Of a stretch of DNA of 64,000 nucleotides, positions 30,962 through 41,021 are shown piece after piece. The translations under genes and the position numbers were made by a program. The notes below the pieces were generated by a model that saw nothing but the letters and a program-made list of their open reading frames with translations, made no database searches and was not told where the DNA came from. This DNA is from Gautieria morchelliformis. Taxonomy: Eukaryota > Basidiomycota > Agaricomycetes > Gomphales > Gomphaceae. The DNA lies in the NCBI GenBank assembly GCA_015179125.1, contig WHVA01000584.1, positions 1-64,000 of the forward strand. The letters run 5' to 3'. The first letter of the stretch is position 1. Each line of letters opens with the position of its first letter.

Positions 30962-31900
30962 AGCGTCGTGTTGGTTTTCTCTAGGTCGAAGTAGTTTTTA
31001 GAATAGTGAATTAGACTCTGGGGAGCAGCGACAAAGGTCGCGGCCTCAAATACGTGAAATCATGTTCTAATTATATTCTAGATCTATTGTCTGCAGAGTG
31101 TTCACTATGTTTATTGTCCACTGCGTCCACCGTTCTTTTGTCCCCCTGCACCGAAGTGCCGTGCATGCCGTGTTACCTAACAAATCGACAGGCGCTTGAT
31201 ATTATTCTAAAACCAATTATGTAAACACAGGCCGTCAAGTTCTCAAGGTCCCATCGCAAGTGTTGTGATTCGGAGTTCGAATCACACCCGCGTCGTGACC
31301 AAGCGCCCGCCGAAGTCATGACCCGAATCGCACGAATCACAGTTTTGAGCCAGAAGTCTGCGTGAATCACGATCTGAGCCCCAGTGAATCACGGTTCAAC
31401 GGAGCCTAATCACGAAAATAATCACAACTTTTACCCCCGTTTCCCAGACTTCTGAACATTTTAGGTGTGCCCATGCTACCGGCGTCAATACTTGCGTCAA
31501 ACAACTTGTAATTACAATACTTCGTGCTACTCTTCTCGAGGGGGAGCACTACTGAGGCTTTGATAACCTGCTGTAATTATTTTCATAACACACTAAATAC
31601 ATAACTAACTGGGAACATCGGACTGTGTCTGCTAGACTGAAGCTGCTTCTACGGTACCATCGCTGTCCGCCATCCTTTTCCCTTTCTTCACCTGTAGATA
31701 TGTCACAAAAAACTTTGGCAGTCTGTCATTACCGCGCATTTCATCCAGCGTTGCAATGGCTTCAGTGGTTGACTTCCCCTGCTCAATCTCCAGCTGTATT
31801 CTGTTGACGATGGCCGATGAACTGATGCCATTTTTCGCACCTGTACAGTGGACGGTGCAGCATGAGGATCGGGTGACAGAAGGTATACGTCAGTGGCTAC
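30962..31900. other. duplicated NLR upstream region and AATCAC-rich sequence
   Basis: The first 230 bp are shared with 34,730-34,890, upstream of NLR pseudogene 2 (for example GAAATCATGTTCTAATTAT and GTGCCGTGCATGCCGTGTTA). A stretch at 31,186-31,250 repeats the far end of pseudogene 1 (GATATTATTCTAAAACC). Between 31,265 and 31,425 there are seven AATCAC/GTGATT hexamers. No gene is seen between 31,430 and 31,900. Confidence 0.5.
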
Positions 31901-31919
31901 CCTTCTTCGTCCCTACCCA

Positions 31920-32092
31920 CCCACTGTACTGTGAGATAGTGTACTGTGAGATAGATAGTGGCGTAGCGATGAGCAGCAACACAAACTGGTGTGCAGCGTG
32001 TCGCAAACTGTTGCGCAGCGTGTCACAAAAATTAGAAGCTCACCTCGCTGAGCCTGAACCTTTGATGCATCGGTTGCCGGGCAGGCTACTTC
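31920..32092 (+). repeat. direct repeat flanking the MUB1-like fragment, left copy
   Basis: The copy shares blocks CACTGTACTGTGAGATA, GCGTAGCGATGAGCAGCAAC and GCATCGGTTGCCGGGCAG with 33,077-33,212. The left copy has two small internal tandem duplications. Confidence 0.85.
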
Positions 32093-32960
32093 ACCCGCGC
32101 GCCCGCCGCCGACGGTGCCGCTGCGGTTGCGGGCGTGGATGGCAGCGGGGACGGGGGCGGCGCGGGTGGGGGTGCTGCCGCCGTGCGGGGTCTCCGTGGG
32201 GGAGGTGTCGTTCGAGGTGTCGCTGGAGCGCAGGGCGCGCGTGGAGGCGGCGTCCTGGTCCGGGTCCTGGTCCTGCTCCGCGTCGCGCATCTCCTCGTCC
32301 TGCGAGGACAGCGCCAGCGTCAGCGGGGTGGCACACGAAAAGCCAAGACAACGCAACACACCTGGTCCTGGTCCTGGTCCTGTCCGCGGCGCGCCCGCAA
32401 CCTGGCGATGCAGCGCCCTTGCGAGCTCCTCCGCCTGCACCGCCTGCACCTCCCGCTGGCGCACATCCGCCAGCGCCATCCTCCTTGCATGCCGCTGCTC
32501 ACGCGTCTCCCGCGGCATCCCGCTCGGCGCGACCGCGAAGCCCTTGCTCGCGAGCCACGCCTCGAGCACGCACCCCACGACGTCCAGCGTGCCTGCCTGC
32601 ACGACGCGCGCGTGGATCGGCTCCGAGCCGCGCACGCCGACGTTGACGACGCACTGCAACGCGGGGCTGAAGCGGTACGCGGCCGCGCGGTCGAAGGGGC
32701 GCTTCGGGTCGGGCGGCGTGAGGGGCGTGTGCGTGTGCGGCGGGAGGACGGGCGCGGGCGCGGCGGCGGGAGGGGCGGGAGGAGCCCGTAGAACTGGGCG
32801 GCGGACTCGGGCGGGGGCGGGTGCGCGCAGAAGTCGCGGAGGAGGCGCTCGAGCCCGCCGTCCATGGTGAGGATCTCGCGGATGCGCGGGGAGGTCGACG
32901 TGAGGTGCGTGAACAGCGGGAGGGGCGACGTCGTGTCGAGTGCTGTTATCAAGTTTGCAA
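32093..32960 (-). pseudogene. MUB1/SamB-like gene fragment (N-terminal armadillo-like region only)
   Basis: Read on the minus strand, the fragment encodes LTSTSPRIREILTMDGGLER with LLRDFCAHPPPPESAAQFYG (from 32,952), then FDRAAAYRFSPALQCVVNVG, RGSEPIHARVVQAGTLDVVG and CVLEAWLASKGFAVAPSGMP. From memory this order matches the N-terminal part of basidiomycete MUB1/SamB proteins, ubiquitin-ligase adaptors that end in a MYND zinc finger. A frame change lies between the two parts. An intron with GTGTGT and CTCGCAG borders (about 32,276-32,340) precedes an acidic repeat EQDQDPDQDAASTRALRSSD. The MYND finger and the true start are missing, and the fragment is cut off exactly at two direct repeats. 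It is very GC-rich, unlike the flanks, so long frames on the other strand here are shadows. Confidence 0.6.
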
Positions 32961-33076
32961 GTTTGCAAGTGGGAATAACTCCTCGTTCGTGTCTGCTGGC
33001 TGGCTCCTTTAGCGTCAGATTTTCCTATCAAACGCGGGATTTCACAAGAGAGGCTGTGACAGAGATATGATTAGTT

Positions 33077-33212
33077 TCTGTCCACTGTACTGTGAGATAG
33101 ATAGCGGCGTAGCGATGAGCAGCAACACAAACTGGTGCGCAGCGTGTCACAAAAATTAGAAGCTCACCTCGCTGAGCCTGAACCTTTGATGCATCGGTTG
33201 CCGGGCAGTCTA
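33077..33212 (+). repeat. direct repeat flanking the MUB1-like fragment, right copy
   Basis: Same sequence and orientation as 31,920-32,092, without the internal tandem duplications. Confidence 0.85.
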
Positions 33213-33424
33213 CTTCCATAGCGCAGTACAGTGCTCAACTCACACCAGCTACCTGTGTTTGAGGGTGAAGAGAGCTAATGGCGGTGTCTGACGGTTTGAT
33301 TTTTGCTTCCGCTGCGCGAAAAACTTGGCAGCATAGAATCGGACATTATGGAAAGTCACACGCTCAGTGTGATTTGCTCTGTCGGTCACGGCCCCACTTG
33401 TGTGATTTCCCCTTATTGACTTGT
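33213..33424. other. spacer before NLR pseudogene 2
   Basis: No gene is recognised. Confidence 0.35.
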
Positions 33425-34700
33425 GATAGGGTTTGTAGATCTATTCCGAGCACTTCCACCGCCTCCTCCGTTAATTACTGTGATGTGTCGAAAGACTCGG
33501 AGATAGCTAAGGGCGCGTTCGGTAACCAGACCACGAAAATCTGATCTGGAGAAGTTACAAAATCTGCAACCCAGTCATTACCTGATCTTTTTTTGCGTGA
33601 AATCAGTATCGAATCGAGCCGAACGCTCTGTGATTTTCTGCGATCTCAAAATCGTAACTTCCGCTATGACTAAGTGTGCCTGGTCTTGGCAAAAGGTGTC
33701 AATAACACTTACCCTAACCCTAGTCAGTCACACCTCAAGATAACTTGCCCAGTATCTCTGCTTGTTACCCCATTACTGCAGCCAGATTAATAGATAAATA
33801 TTACTTCTACATGTGTATAATTTAAATACATTGATCTACAAGAAATCTCAACCAGCTGTAATAGCTGGCTCCCAGATGTGACATGTTGTGTGCACGGGAC
33901 AGCGGTCGTGCGGTTGCCAAGACAGCAGCCAAGAGCACGGAAAGAAGACGGCAAGGCGTAGAGTCGAGAATATCATTTGAGATACAGCTCTGAGCTGTAT
34001 CTCAAAAGTATAGGGAGATCACGCGTGGTCAAAATCTTTTTAGATTGAGATTTCGTGAGCCGAACGCCCCAAAATCGAAAAAGATTTCGCAAGATTGCGA
34101 AATCGTGGTTTCTTCACTTTTTGGTGAGAGATCACCAAAATCCATTTTCGTGGTCTGGTTACCGAACGCGCCCTAACCATTGCAGTAAGAGCTGCTTATC
34201 GACCTCGTCGATACCAGCGGCGAGAAGTCGTTCTTCAGGCAACCCTTCCATCGCCGACATCAACGAGCCTTTGATATTCTTTACTGTCCACAGGACTTCG
34301 GCCATCTCTAGCGGCCATGTCAATGCTTGCGTCGCCTCGATACTCTCCATCTCGTAACTCAGCGCTGGCCGGAGTCGCACCATCTCGCCGTCGCATCCCT
34401 GGAGTTGCTCATTCGAAGCCGACAAACGAGAGGACTGTCCTGGCTCCAATTGGGAGGACCGTCCTGCCTTAACATTTGCGACCACCAAAGCATGTACTAG
34501 CACCACGTCGGGCCCACCAGCTCTATTGTCCTGAGCCTATCTCGATATCTGGATACGTTCTTGGAACACAGGCCGATTATATTCGATAGCGCGAGTTGAA
34601 GGACGGCCTTGACTTTCCTGATCGGTTTCTTTAGCATGCTACCAGAGGTACTGGTTGTCAACGACTTACCTACTTACTACCTGCAGATTTGCATCCATGG
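33425..34700 (-). pseudogene. NLR pseudogene 2, NACHT-less, interrupted by a MITE
   Basis: The first exon reads MDANLQ from ATG near 34,699, followed by a GT...AG intron as in pseudogene 1. The next part includes LVVANVKAGRSSQLEPGQSS and PLEMAEVLWTVKNIKGSLMS, which are N-terminal domain blocks. It passes directly to ERLLAAGIDEVDKQLLLQWL, the region that follows NACHT in the intact NLR; a MITE then interrupts the frame, and the remainder (TEEAVEVLGIDLQT) lies at 33,425-33,510. As in pseudogene 1 the NACHT core is absent. The two pseudogenes therefore share the same deletion and probably one origin. Confidence 0.7.
33511..34173. mobile_element. Harbinger-type MITE with 30-bp TIRs and TAA duplication
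   Basis: The 663-bp element has perfect 30-bp terminal inverted repeats starting GGGCGCGTTCGGTAACCAG and TAA on both sides (33,508-33,510 and 34,174-34,176). The GC-rich GGGC start and TAA target duplication fit PIF/Harbinger non-autonomous elements. It contains a near-perfect 31-bp palindrome at 33,976-34,006 (arms TTTGAGATACAGCTC) and no coding region. It interrupts NLR pseudogene 2. Confidence 0.88.
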
Positions 34701-34892
34701 CGTCGTGTTGGTTTTCTCTGGTCGAAGTAGGTTTTAGAATAGTGAATTCGACTCTGGGGAGCAGCGACCTTCAATACATGAAATCATGTTCTAATTATGT
34801 TCTATATCTGTTGTCTGCAGCTCTGTTCATTGTCCACTGCTTCACCGTCCGAAACTTAAGTGCCGTGCATGCCGTGTTACCTACTAGGTAAT

Positions 34893-37362
34893 CTCAGCTC
34901 ACTGTGGATAGCGGAACCACTGAAAACCTTTAGTTTCAACCATTGAAATTTCAGTGGCTAATTCACTGCGTTCTGTGCATAATCCACTGAGTTTCCGAGA
35001 TAAAGCCACTGAATTGTTTTCAGTGGAAAAGTGTTCATACCTGTGAGTTTATTTCAGTGTGCATATCATGTAATTTCAGTGAGTTATTATGGTATTTCCA
35101 TGTTTAAATCATTGGATTTAAGTAGTAATATCATACAAATTCAGTGTTTATATCATGGACACTATAATGAGTTATCACCGAGGTTTCATGGGGTAATCAC
35201 GGAATGTCGGCTCAAATACACCAATAACTCAGCGTAACAAGAGTGGAAATACCCATGGGTGGCTCCCTGCATTCCCGTGATTTCTTTGCCGTTTTTCATT
35301 TGTTAGAGCCTGAGCTAGAAGGCGGATTTTCTGTGACTTGGGCACCCAAAGCCAGTGAAAGATCCAATGAAATATAGTGAAATAGCAGTCTATTTCTGGA
35401 TGATATTCTAGTAATAACAGGCATATAAGATGTAAAATACCTGCCAAGTCATTGAATTTCTACGGAGATACCACTGTATTCCAGCGTCCGGCGGGTTGGG
35501 GAAGGCGGCCGCGAGCGTGGCGTGCGGATAGCGCTCCGCAAGAGACGTGCCCGGGGCGCACGGCATCATGGCGCGGGGTGGCGGACGCAGACCTGGTGTG
35601 GGTGCGGTGGTGGACTATTGTTGGGGAACGGCCACCAAGAAATACTGCAGCTACCAGTGCAGGAACTTTGCATACAGCTTCGGGGTGTGCGTCTCATTGA
35701 CCAATGCCGCGGGCGACAAGAGCACCTAGACGAAGCGTGTGACGAGTGCCACAATGCGCGCGTGCTGCTCCATGTCCAACAAGGCCGCGAGCTCGGGGTG
35801 CAGCATCCACAACAACATCATTCAGAACACCCGCAGAAAAAAAAACGGCAGCCAACGCACCTTGAGCAGGAACACGCGCAGAACTCACCCATCACGAAGA
35901 AGCAGTCGAGCGCATATCGCAGGATCTCCAGTGGCGCATGCATGTCGATCAAATGCTTCACGACTGCGGTTGCGGCTTGCAGACACTAACAAGAGAGAAA
36001 GACGCGCATTAGTCCAGCCAGCCCATCCCGTCCACCCCACGCACCGTTGCGAAGATGTCCCCGCCTCGACGCCGCAGCGCTTCCACGCCGCCTCGAAGCC
36101 GAACGAGTACATCACAAGACGCATATAGTAAGTTTACAGCGTCGGGAAAAAAAAACAAAAACACGACGACTCACCGACAGTGGACAAAAACGGACATCAC
36201 TCATACACGCTGGACACCTTATGCAGCACCGACCCGAACGGCTGCGTCGTGTCATCGTCACTTCGTCAGTCCGCAGTCCCAACACCCCGCACCGCACGTG
36301 CTGGCAATCAAGCGTAAGTGCGAGACAGAGCAGAAACGCGCCACAGAAACCGCCCACCGCATACACACAAGGACAAAAAATAAAAGCAACATTGGCACGG
36401 CGGAGAAAACAGCATGAGAATGTAGCAAGAAACTTATACCCACCACAATGGGCGAGGTTGGTGTGGATCTGGAAACCAGAGACAGGTTGCCAGCGTGTAC
36501 CATCCATGGGTGGTCGTGGCAGTAAGAAGGTAAACGAAATGTCACGTGATTACATAATCACGTTCTTGTTACCACAGCGAACCTACGATAATGAATTGCT
36601 GCGTCAGATTCTCCCATCCATCTCATAGAGAAAAATGCCCGCCATAGAAGGCGCGTCCCAGAATGTGTCCTATAGGCAGCTTGACTTCATTGTGGTTCGC
36701 ACTCTGCCTGCGTCGTGTGCGATTGGACTGGAGCACCCCGCTACGTACATCCTCATTTGAACTTGTGCAAACATCAAGAGTGAGCCACTTGACGGAGATG
36801 TCGCTAGGGATGCGGTGTCGAACGGGCTCGAGGCTAGGTGTAGGACAGAGCCGGTTAGTATTGTGAGTTATCAGTTGATTTTCATTTCCTTACCATGGTG
36901 TTTTCAGTGCCATTATCACATCCTCTCTCCCCTATATTCAATGCCCAGTCACGGAATTTCACCTACCGACTCAACGACATCCAGCGTTCTTCATCCATTA
37001 TTTTCCCGGCCGACCGCACGGATTTTCAGTCAAGTTTTTGCGGACTTTTCATTGGTGTTACTTCCTTTTTTTTCTGTGACTATATCCTGGAGTTCCCATG
37101 CCTTGTTCACTGAAATTTCATGAGGTTGGGCATGTAAATTACCAGTGCATGTTACACTGAAATGTCATTAAAATATCATTGAAATTTTCAATGCCTAAAC
37201 CACCTAAAATACTTCAGTGATAATTTCAGTGAACATATTTACTGAAAAATTTTCAGTGGGTTTTTCATTGGGTGCTGTTTCAGTGGCAGAAGCCGTGAAA
37301 ATTGAAATCCAGTGGGTTGGCCTATATGTTTTCAATGGTTCCGCTATCCACAGTGAGCTAAG
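34893..37362. mobile_element. 2.47-kb TIR element carrying a host gene fragment
   Basis: The ends are CTCAGCTCACTGTGGATAGC at the left and the reverse complement of CTTAGCTCACTGTGGATAGC at the right; the inverted match extends 35 bp with two C/T differences. AAT flanks both ends (34,890-34,892 and 37,363-37,365), a 3-bp target duplication. Both end regions, about 550 bp each, are crowded with ATTTCAGTG/CACTGAAAT-like subterminal motifs, as in CACTA-type elements. No transposase is seen; the middle holds GC-richer exons of a transcription-factor gene. It is therefore best read as a non-autonomous, Pack-type element. The superfamily is uncertain, because the ends do not begin CACTA. Confidence 0.75.
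35590..36510 (-). pseudogene. fragment of a Zn2Cys6-family transcription factor (C-terminal regulatory domain)
   Basis: Minus-strand exons encode DDTTQPFGSVLHKVSSVYE (near 36,220), then RLVMYSFGFEAAWKRCGVEA (near 36,100), CLQAATAVVKHLIDMHAPLE with ILRYALDCFFVMG (near 35,930), FLLKVLLHPELAALLDMEQH and HTPKLYAKFLHWQLQYFLV (down to about 35,640). The order and spacing match, from memory, the C-terminal half of the fungal-specific transcription factor domain in Agaricomycete regulators. Splice-like GT/AG borders of 60-100 nt separate the segments, so the copy kept introns and came from DNA rather than mRNA. The DNA-binding Zn2Cys6 cluster is not present. It lies wholly inside the TIR element. Confidence 0.6.
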
Positions 37363-39229
37363 AATGTCTCTGAAGATCATGCTATAGAATATACTCATGC
37401 GGAAATCGTCACGTCCTCCACTGACCGGCTTCTGGTTAGCACTGACGTGAAACGCTTCCACCAGGTGTACGACTCGGAGCCGGGCGCGACCGTGCATCTC
37501 TGTACTCGTTGCTCAATGTCTCAACCGGTGGCTCAGTTTTTGTAAGCCGTCGTGCCACGCTTACCCGAATTCTCACCGCTTGTTTAGCGCGTTGGCATTT
37601 TGTGAAATTTAAGTCGTTTCAACCAGTGGCGCGTTAGGTACACGATAACCAGTGGCTCAATTGTTTTAAGCCGTCGTGCTACTCTAGCTCTTACCCGAAT
37701 TTAGCGCGTTCGCCTTTTGTGAAAGTTAAGTCGTTTCGGTTGTCTCGGACAGCATCAGGGTCACTCATAGTCGCAAGTGGTGGGGGAGGTCATAAATGTA
37801 GATTATTGGCCAATGATCATCGACCAGAGCCCAACTTGGAGGATCCAGTGCCTGGTAATATTCTGCTAGTCCATGGTCCTCTTCACTGCCCCACGATCAC
37901 CCCACGAACACACCTGCAATGCCTGACAGGTACGATACTTGTAACTATACGGCAGCGCCAGCTTGCTCATACACTCAACTATCTCCAGTTTAACAATCTA
38001 GGTACGTGGGATCATGATGATCGCATCTCGTTCGTCTTTGAAAATGTCGAATGGAGATTGTCTTGCGGTCAGAGATTTCAGAGAATCGGGGATCATTGGA
38101 TCGACCTCGCTCTAAGGATTGAGCTTCCATATAGAGCTAATTAATCGACAAGTCCAACGCTATATCGCGTCATTCCTTACAAGTGCAGCAATCACGCTTC
38201 GGCACCTGTGTAATGGGTATACCGTCACCCCTGGCAGGCAATATAGCAGGACGTCCACTTAATGTCGTTTCTCGTACATCCCTTTTTGGTTCGCCTTGTC
38301 ATTAATTCCAGCGGGAGCTTGCGGAGGTAACGGAATGCTGAAATATTTTCCCCAGTGGCACCCAGAGACAATGGTTTGACGTGGCACGGTTCTCTCGCGA
38401 ACTGGTATTGCATACGAGTCAATATCCTGGAACAAATGGATGAGCTTTGCATACTCACTCGCGATTAGACTCGGTATTGGACAAGTCCGTCCACCGTCAA
38501 ATTCTGTTAGGAATACATCTCGACCGCAACCCTCCCCGTCACCAGTATGACTGATCTAGTGATCATTCCCAATTTCCGGCCGTATACTACGCAAGCACCA
38601 GCAGTAAATAAATCTATGTACAGGTCACATTTTGGAGTTGCACCCTGTCTTGACTCATGGCAGTAGGCTACGACAGAGCATGCGCCGATGGTCATTCAGT
38701 CTACGTTTGCCATAAAGCTAGTGGATCGAACAAGCACTTCCTCATATAGACAGCGTACACTATACATGCATGTCACGGGCGACGGAAGACGAATTGACGG
38801 CTCACACCTCAGGTTAAGATATGCACGGTCGAACTTTTGTGCCATGCGTCCGGTGTGCGGGATCCTGAGTGCGCTCGACTTGCGGCTCATTTCGCGGGTA
38901 GCGCCACTTGGTGCTGCCCCGTTTCACGAATCTCATCTCACGAGGGAGCGACTATAGAAGTGAATGCTTCGCGCTGTGTCGTGTAACGGTAAGTTAACTG
39001 CATCTAGGCACATGCATCACCTGGTATATGAAAAATGAACAAGAAATGAAGGATAATGGTGCAAACAACAGCTTATGTGAGCCAGTCAACTCAAGCATAG
39101 ATACAAGATAAAAGCCAAACCCGAATGGGAATGACAAAAGTGAGAGACATCCATGCACTGTCATTGTTCAATGCCGTATAATTTACAACGCTGTCAATAC
39201 AGCGTTTGATAGCTCCCTGCGAATTGACC
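37363..39229. other. no confident gene; contains a tandem duplication
   Basis: At 37,520-37,617 and 37,649-37,737 two copies of a ~95-bp unit share TAAGCCGTCGTGC and TTAGCGCGTT, and each ends TTAAGTCGTTTC. An open frame of 141 codons follows at 37,719-38,144 (plus; HGPLHCPTITPRTHLQCLTG, RISFVFENVEWRLSCGQRFQ) but has no ATG start and matches nothing I know; it could be an exon. From 38,150 to 39,229 nothing is recognised. Confidence 0.4.
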
Positions 39230-41015
39230 CGTCAGCGTCAACATGATTTTTCTGCGTAAATGAGTGACAGGTGCGCACATAATTTCGCGACCCCACGCGC
39301 GTCGCTGGTAGCGAGCATGCCCCCTTGCCGGCTCAGGTCGACAGAAAGAACTACAGGTCAGTGCATACACGCACACATTAAGCAATGAGAAATGAGTCGC
39401 ACGCACGCATGATACAAATGGTCTGGGACATACCGGAATCCTTGTGTCCGTGCAGTATGAGTACCGCTTCCCCGGTGCGTAGGTCCCAGAACCGCACGCT
39501 CCGGTCATCCGAACCTGACACGACCCACTGGTCGTCCTGGGATATGGCAATGGAGAGCACCGCACCCTATATTCACAGTAATAAGTACCACTATGGAAGA
39601 GTGAAGATTTACAAGCGCCAACAGTGCGCAAAGGAGGGTAAAAAGAAGCGCAGGCGGAGTGGCCTGCCACGCACCGTATGTCCCGTAAAATTGACCGTAC
39701 ACACGCACACCCCTTCATTCTGGCTGCCCTCCTCCCTTAGCGCCGAGTCGGTGTCCTCTACACCCTCTTCACCCAGCTGCCTTGATGCCCTTCTCTGCAT
39801 ATTCCTTAGCAATGGCCTCAAATCCCAATGCTTCAGTGTCTGATCACCACTCCCGCTGACAAGACCCTTTCCGTCAGGTGTGAACGCCACGCTGAGCACC
39901 CTGTCAGTGTGACCCACGAGGCACTGGACAAGTTGCTCGGTTTGGACATCCCAGAGGCGCACAATAGAGTCGTGGTAGCCCGCGGCGACTAGGTGCCCGT
40001 TGGGAGAGAAGGCAACAGAGAATACACCGGCGCTGAGCTACATATTGCCAGCCAAAACCAACACAAGACACACCATACCCAGGTGCCAACACCCCACATA
40101 AGCACAACAATGTGCATCAGCATGCCACACGCGATGACAAGGGAAGATAACACGCACATCCTCTGGTACTGTGATCGACAACGTCTTATGATGCTGCCTG
40201 GTCTTCATGTCCCAGATGCACACAGTGTTGTCCAGGGAGCCAGAAACGAGGAGGCGGTTATCACGTGAGAAGTCAAGGGAGGTAACTTGACGCTTATGAC
40301 ACTTGTAGGTGGAGATGATGTCCTGGGCTGCAATGTTCCATATCTGACAATGGCGTGGTGATGGGATATGCGAGGGATAAATGTGCAGGTGAAGGAAACA
40401 CATAGGCCGTGGGTGAGCGTGGAATCAGGTGAATAAGAAGTAGACAAAGGGGTCAATGGAGAATGTCAGCGCATGATATGAGGAAACATGCACCCTAATG
40501 TGGTTGTCTTCTAGGCCTGTTGCGAGGTGGCGCCTGTTTGGGCTAAAGCGCACAGTCCTGACAAGGATCTCCCCATACTGACCATTGGGGAGGTAATTAC
40601 TGTCATGGAGGAACACACTTTGTTCAAGTGTGGACAATGTGCAGGGGAGATGAAGGAAAGGGGGAGGATCAGGGGAGACAAAGCAAAAGACAAGGCAATC
40701 ACCCACTGTTTCCTTTCCCCGGTGACCGTGTCATATATCTCTGCCGAATCTCGTTCAGTCCCAGCTGCGAGGTACCGCCCTTTGGCTGAGAAATGGACAG
40801 AGAATATCCGGCTAGAAGGTGTGAGGTTAGTATGGAACTGCTAGACAGACAAGAAACAAGTGAGATGAATCAACTCAAAGCTTCTTCCAGCCACTGATCA
40901 AGCTCCACAACCAAACAAACTCGGCTACCCCAACTCACCGGTAAAACCGATCTTTTATTAGTGTATGCATCAAATCCACATCTACTCGGCTGAAAGTGGC
41001 TACCCATCCTGATCT
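39230..41015 (-). pseudogene. Tup1-like WD40 propeller exons
   Basis: Minus-strand segments encode successive WD40 blades in the order of Tup1-type corepressors: RVDVDLMHTLIKDRFY (40,955-41,015), RIFSVHFSAKGRYLAAGTER (40,716-40,843), TVRFSPNRRHLATGLEDNHI (about 40,505-40,626), RQVTSLDFSRDNRLLVSGSL with TVCIWDMKTRQHHKTLSI (about 40,160-40,346), FSVAFSPNGHLVAAGYHDSI and LSVAFTPDGKGLVSGSGDQT (about 39,690-40,037), LSIAISQDDQWVVSGSDDRS (about 39,430-39,567), and VLSVDLSRQGGMLATSDARG (about 39,340). Short GT...AG introns separate them. Tup1 blocks transcription together with Ssn6. The coiled-coil N-terminus is missing, one exon junction does not keep frame, and the copy starts right after the NLR stop codon. 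I call it a truncated copy; transcription as a short gene or as an NLR tail is possible. Confidence 0.7.
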
Positions 41016-41021
41016 CTGTTA

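Noticed and set aside
31756-32870. Long plus-strand open frames (up to 296 codons) in the GC-rich stretch
   Set aside because: They are Arg/Ala/Pro-rich shadows of the minus-strand MUB1-like fragment, which has recognisable blocks and an intron.
33705-33725. CCCTAACCCTAG, telomere-like
   Set aside because: Only two units are present, inside a MITE; no telomeric array.
37719-38144. 141-codon open frame as a gene
   Set aside because: It begins without ATG, overlaps a tandem duplication and has no recognised domain. Kept only as a remark in the spacer entry.
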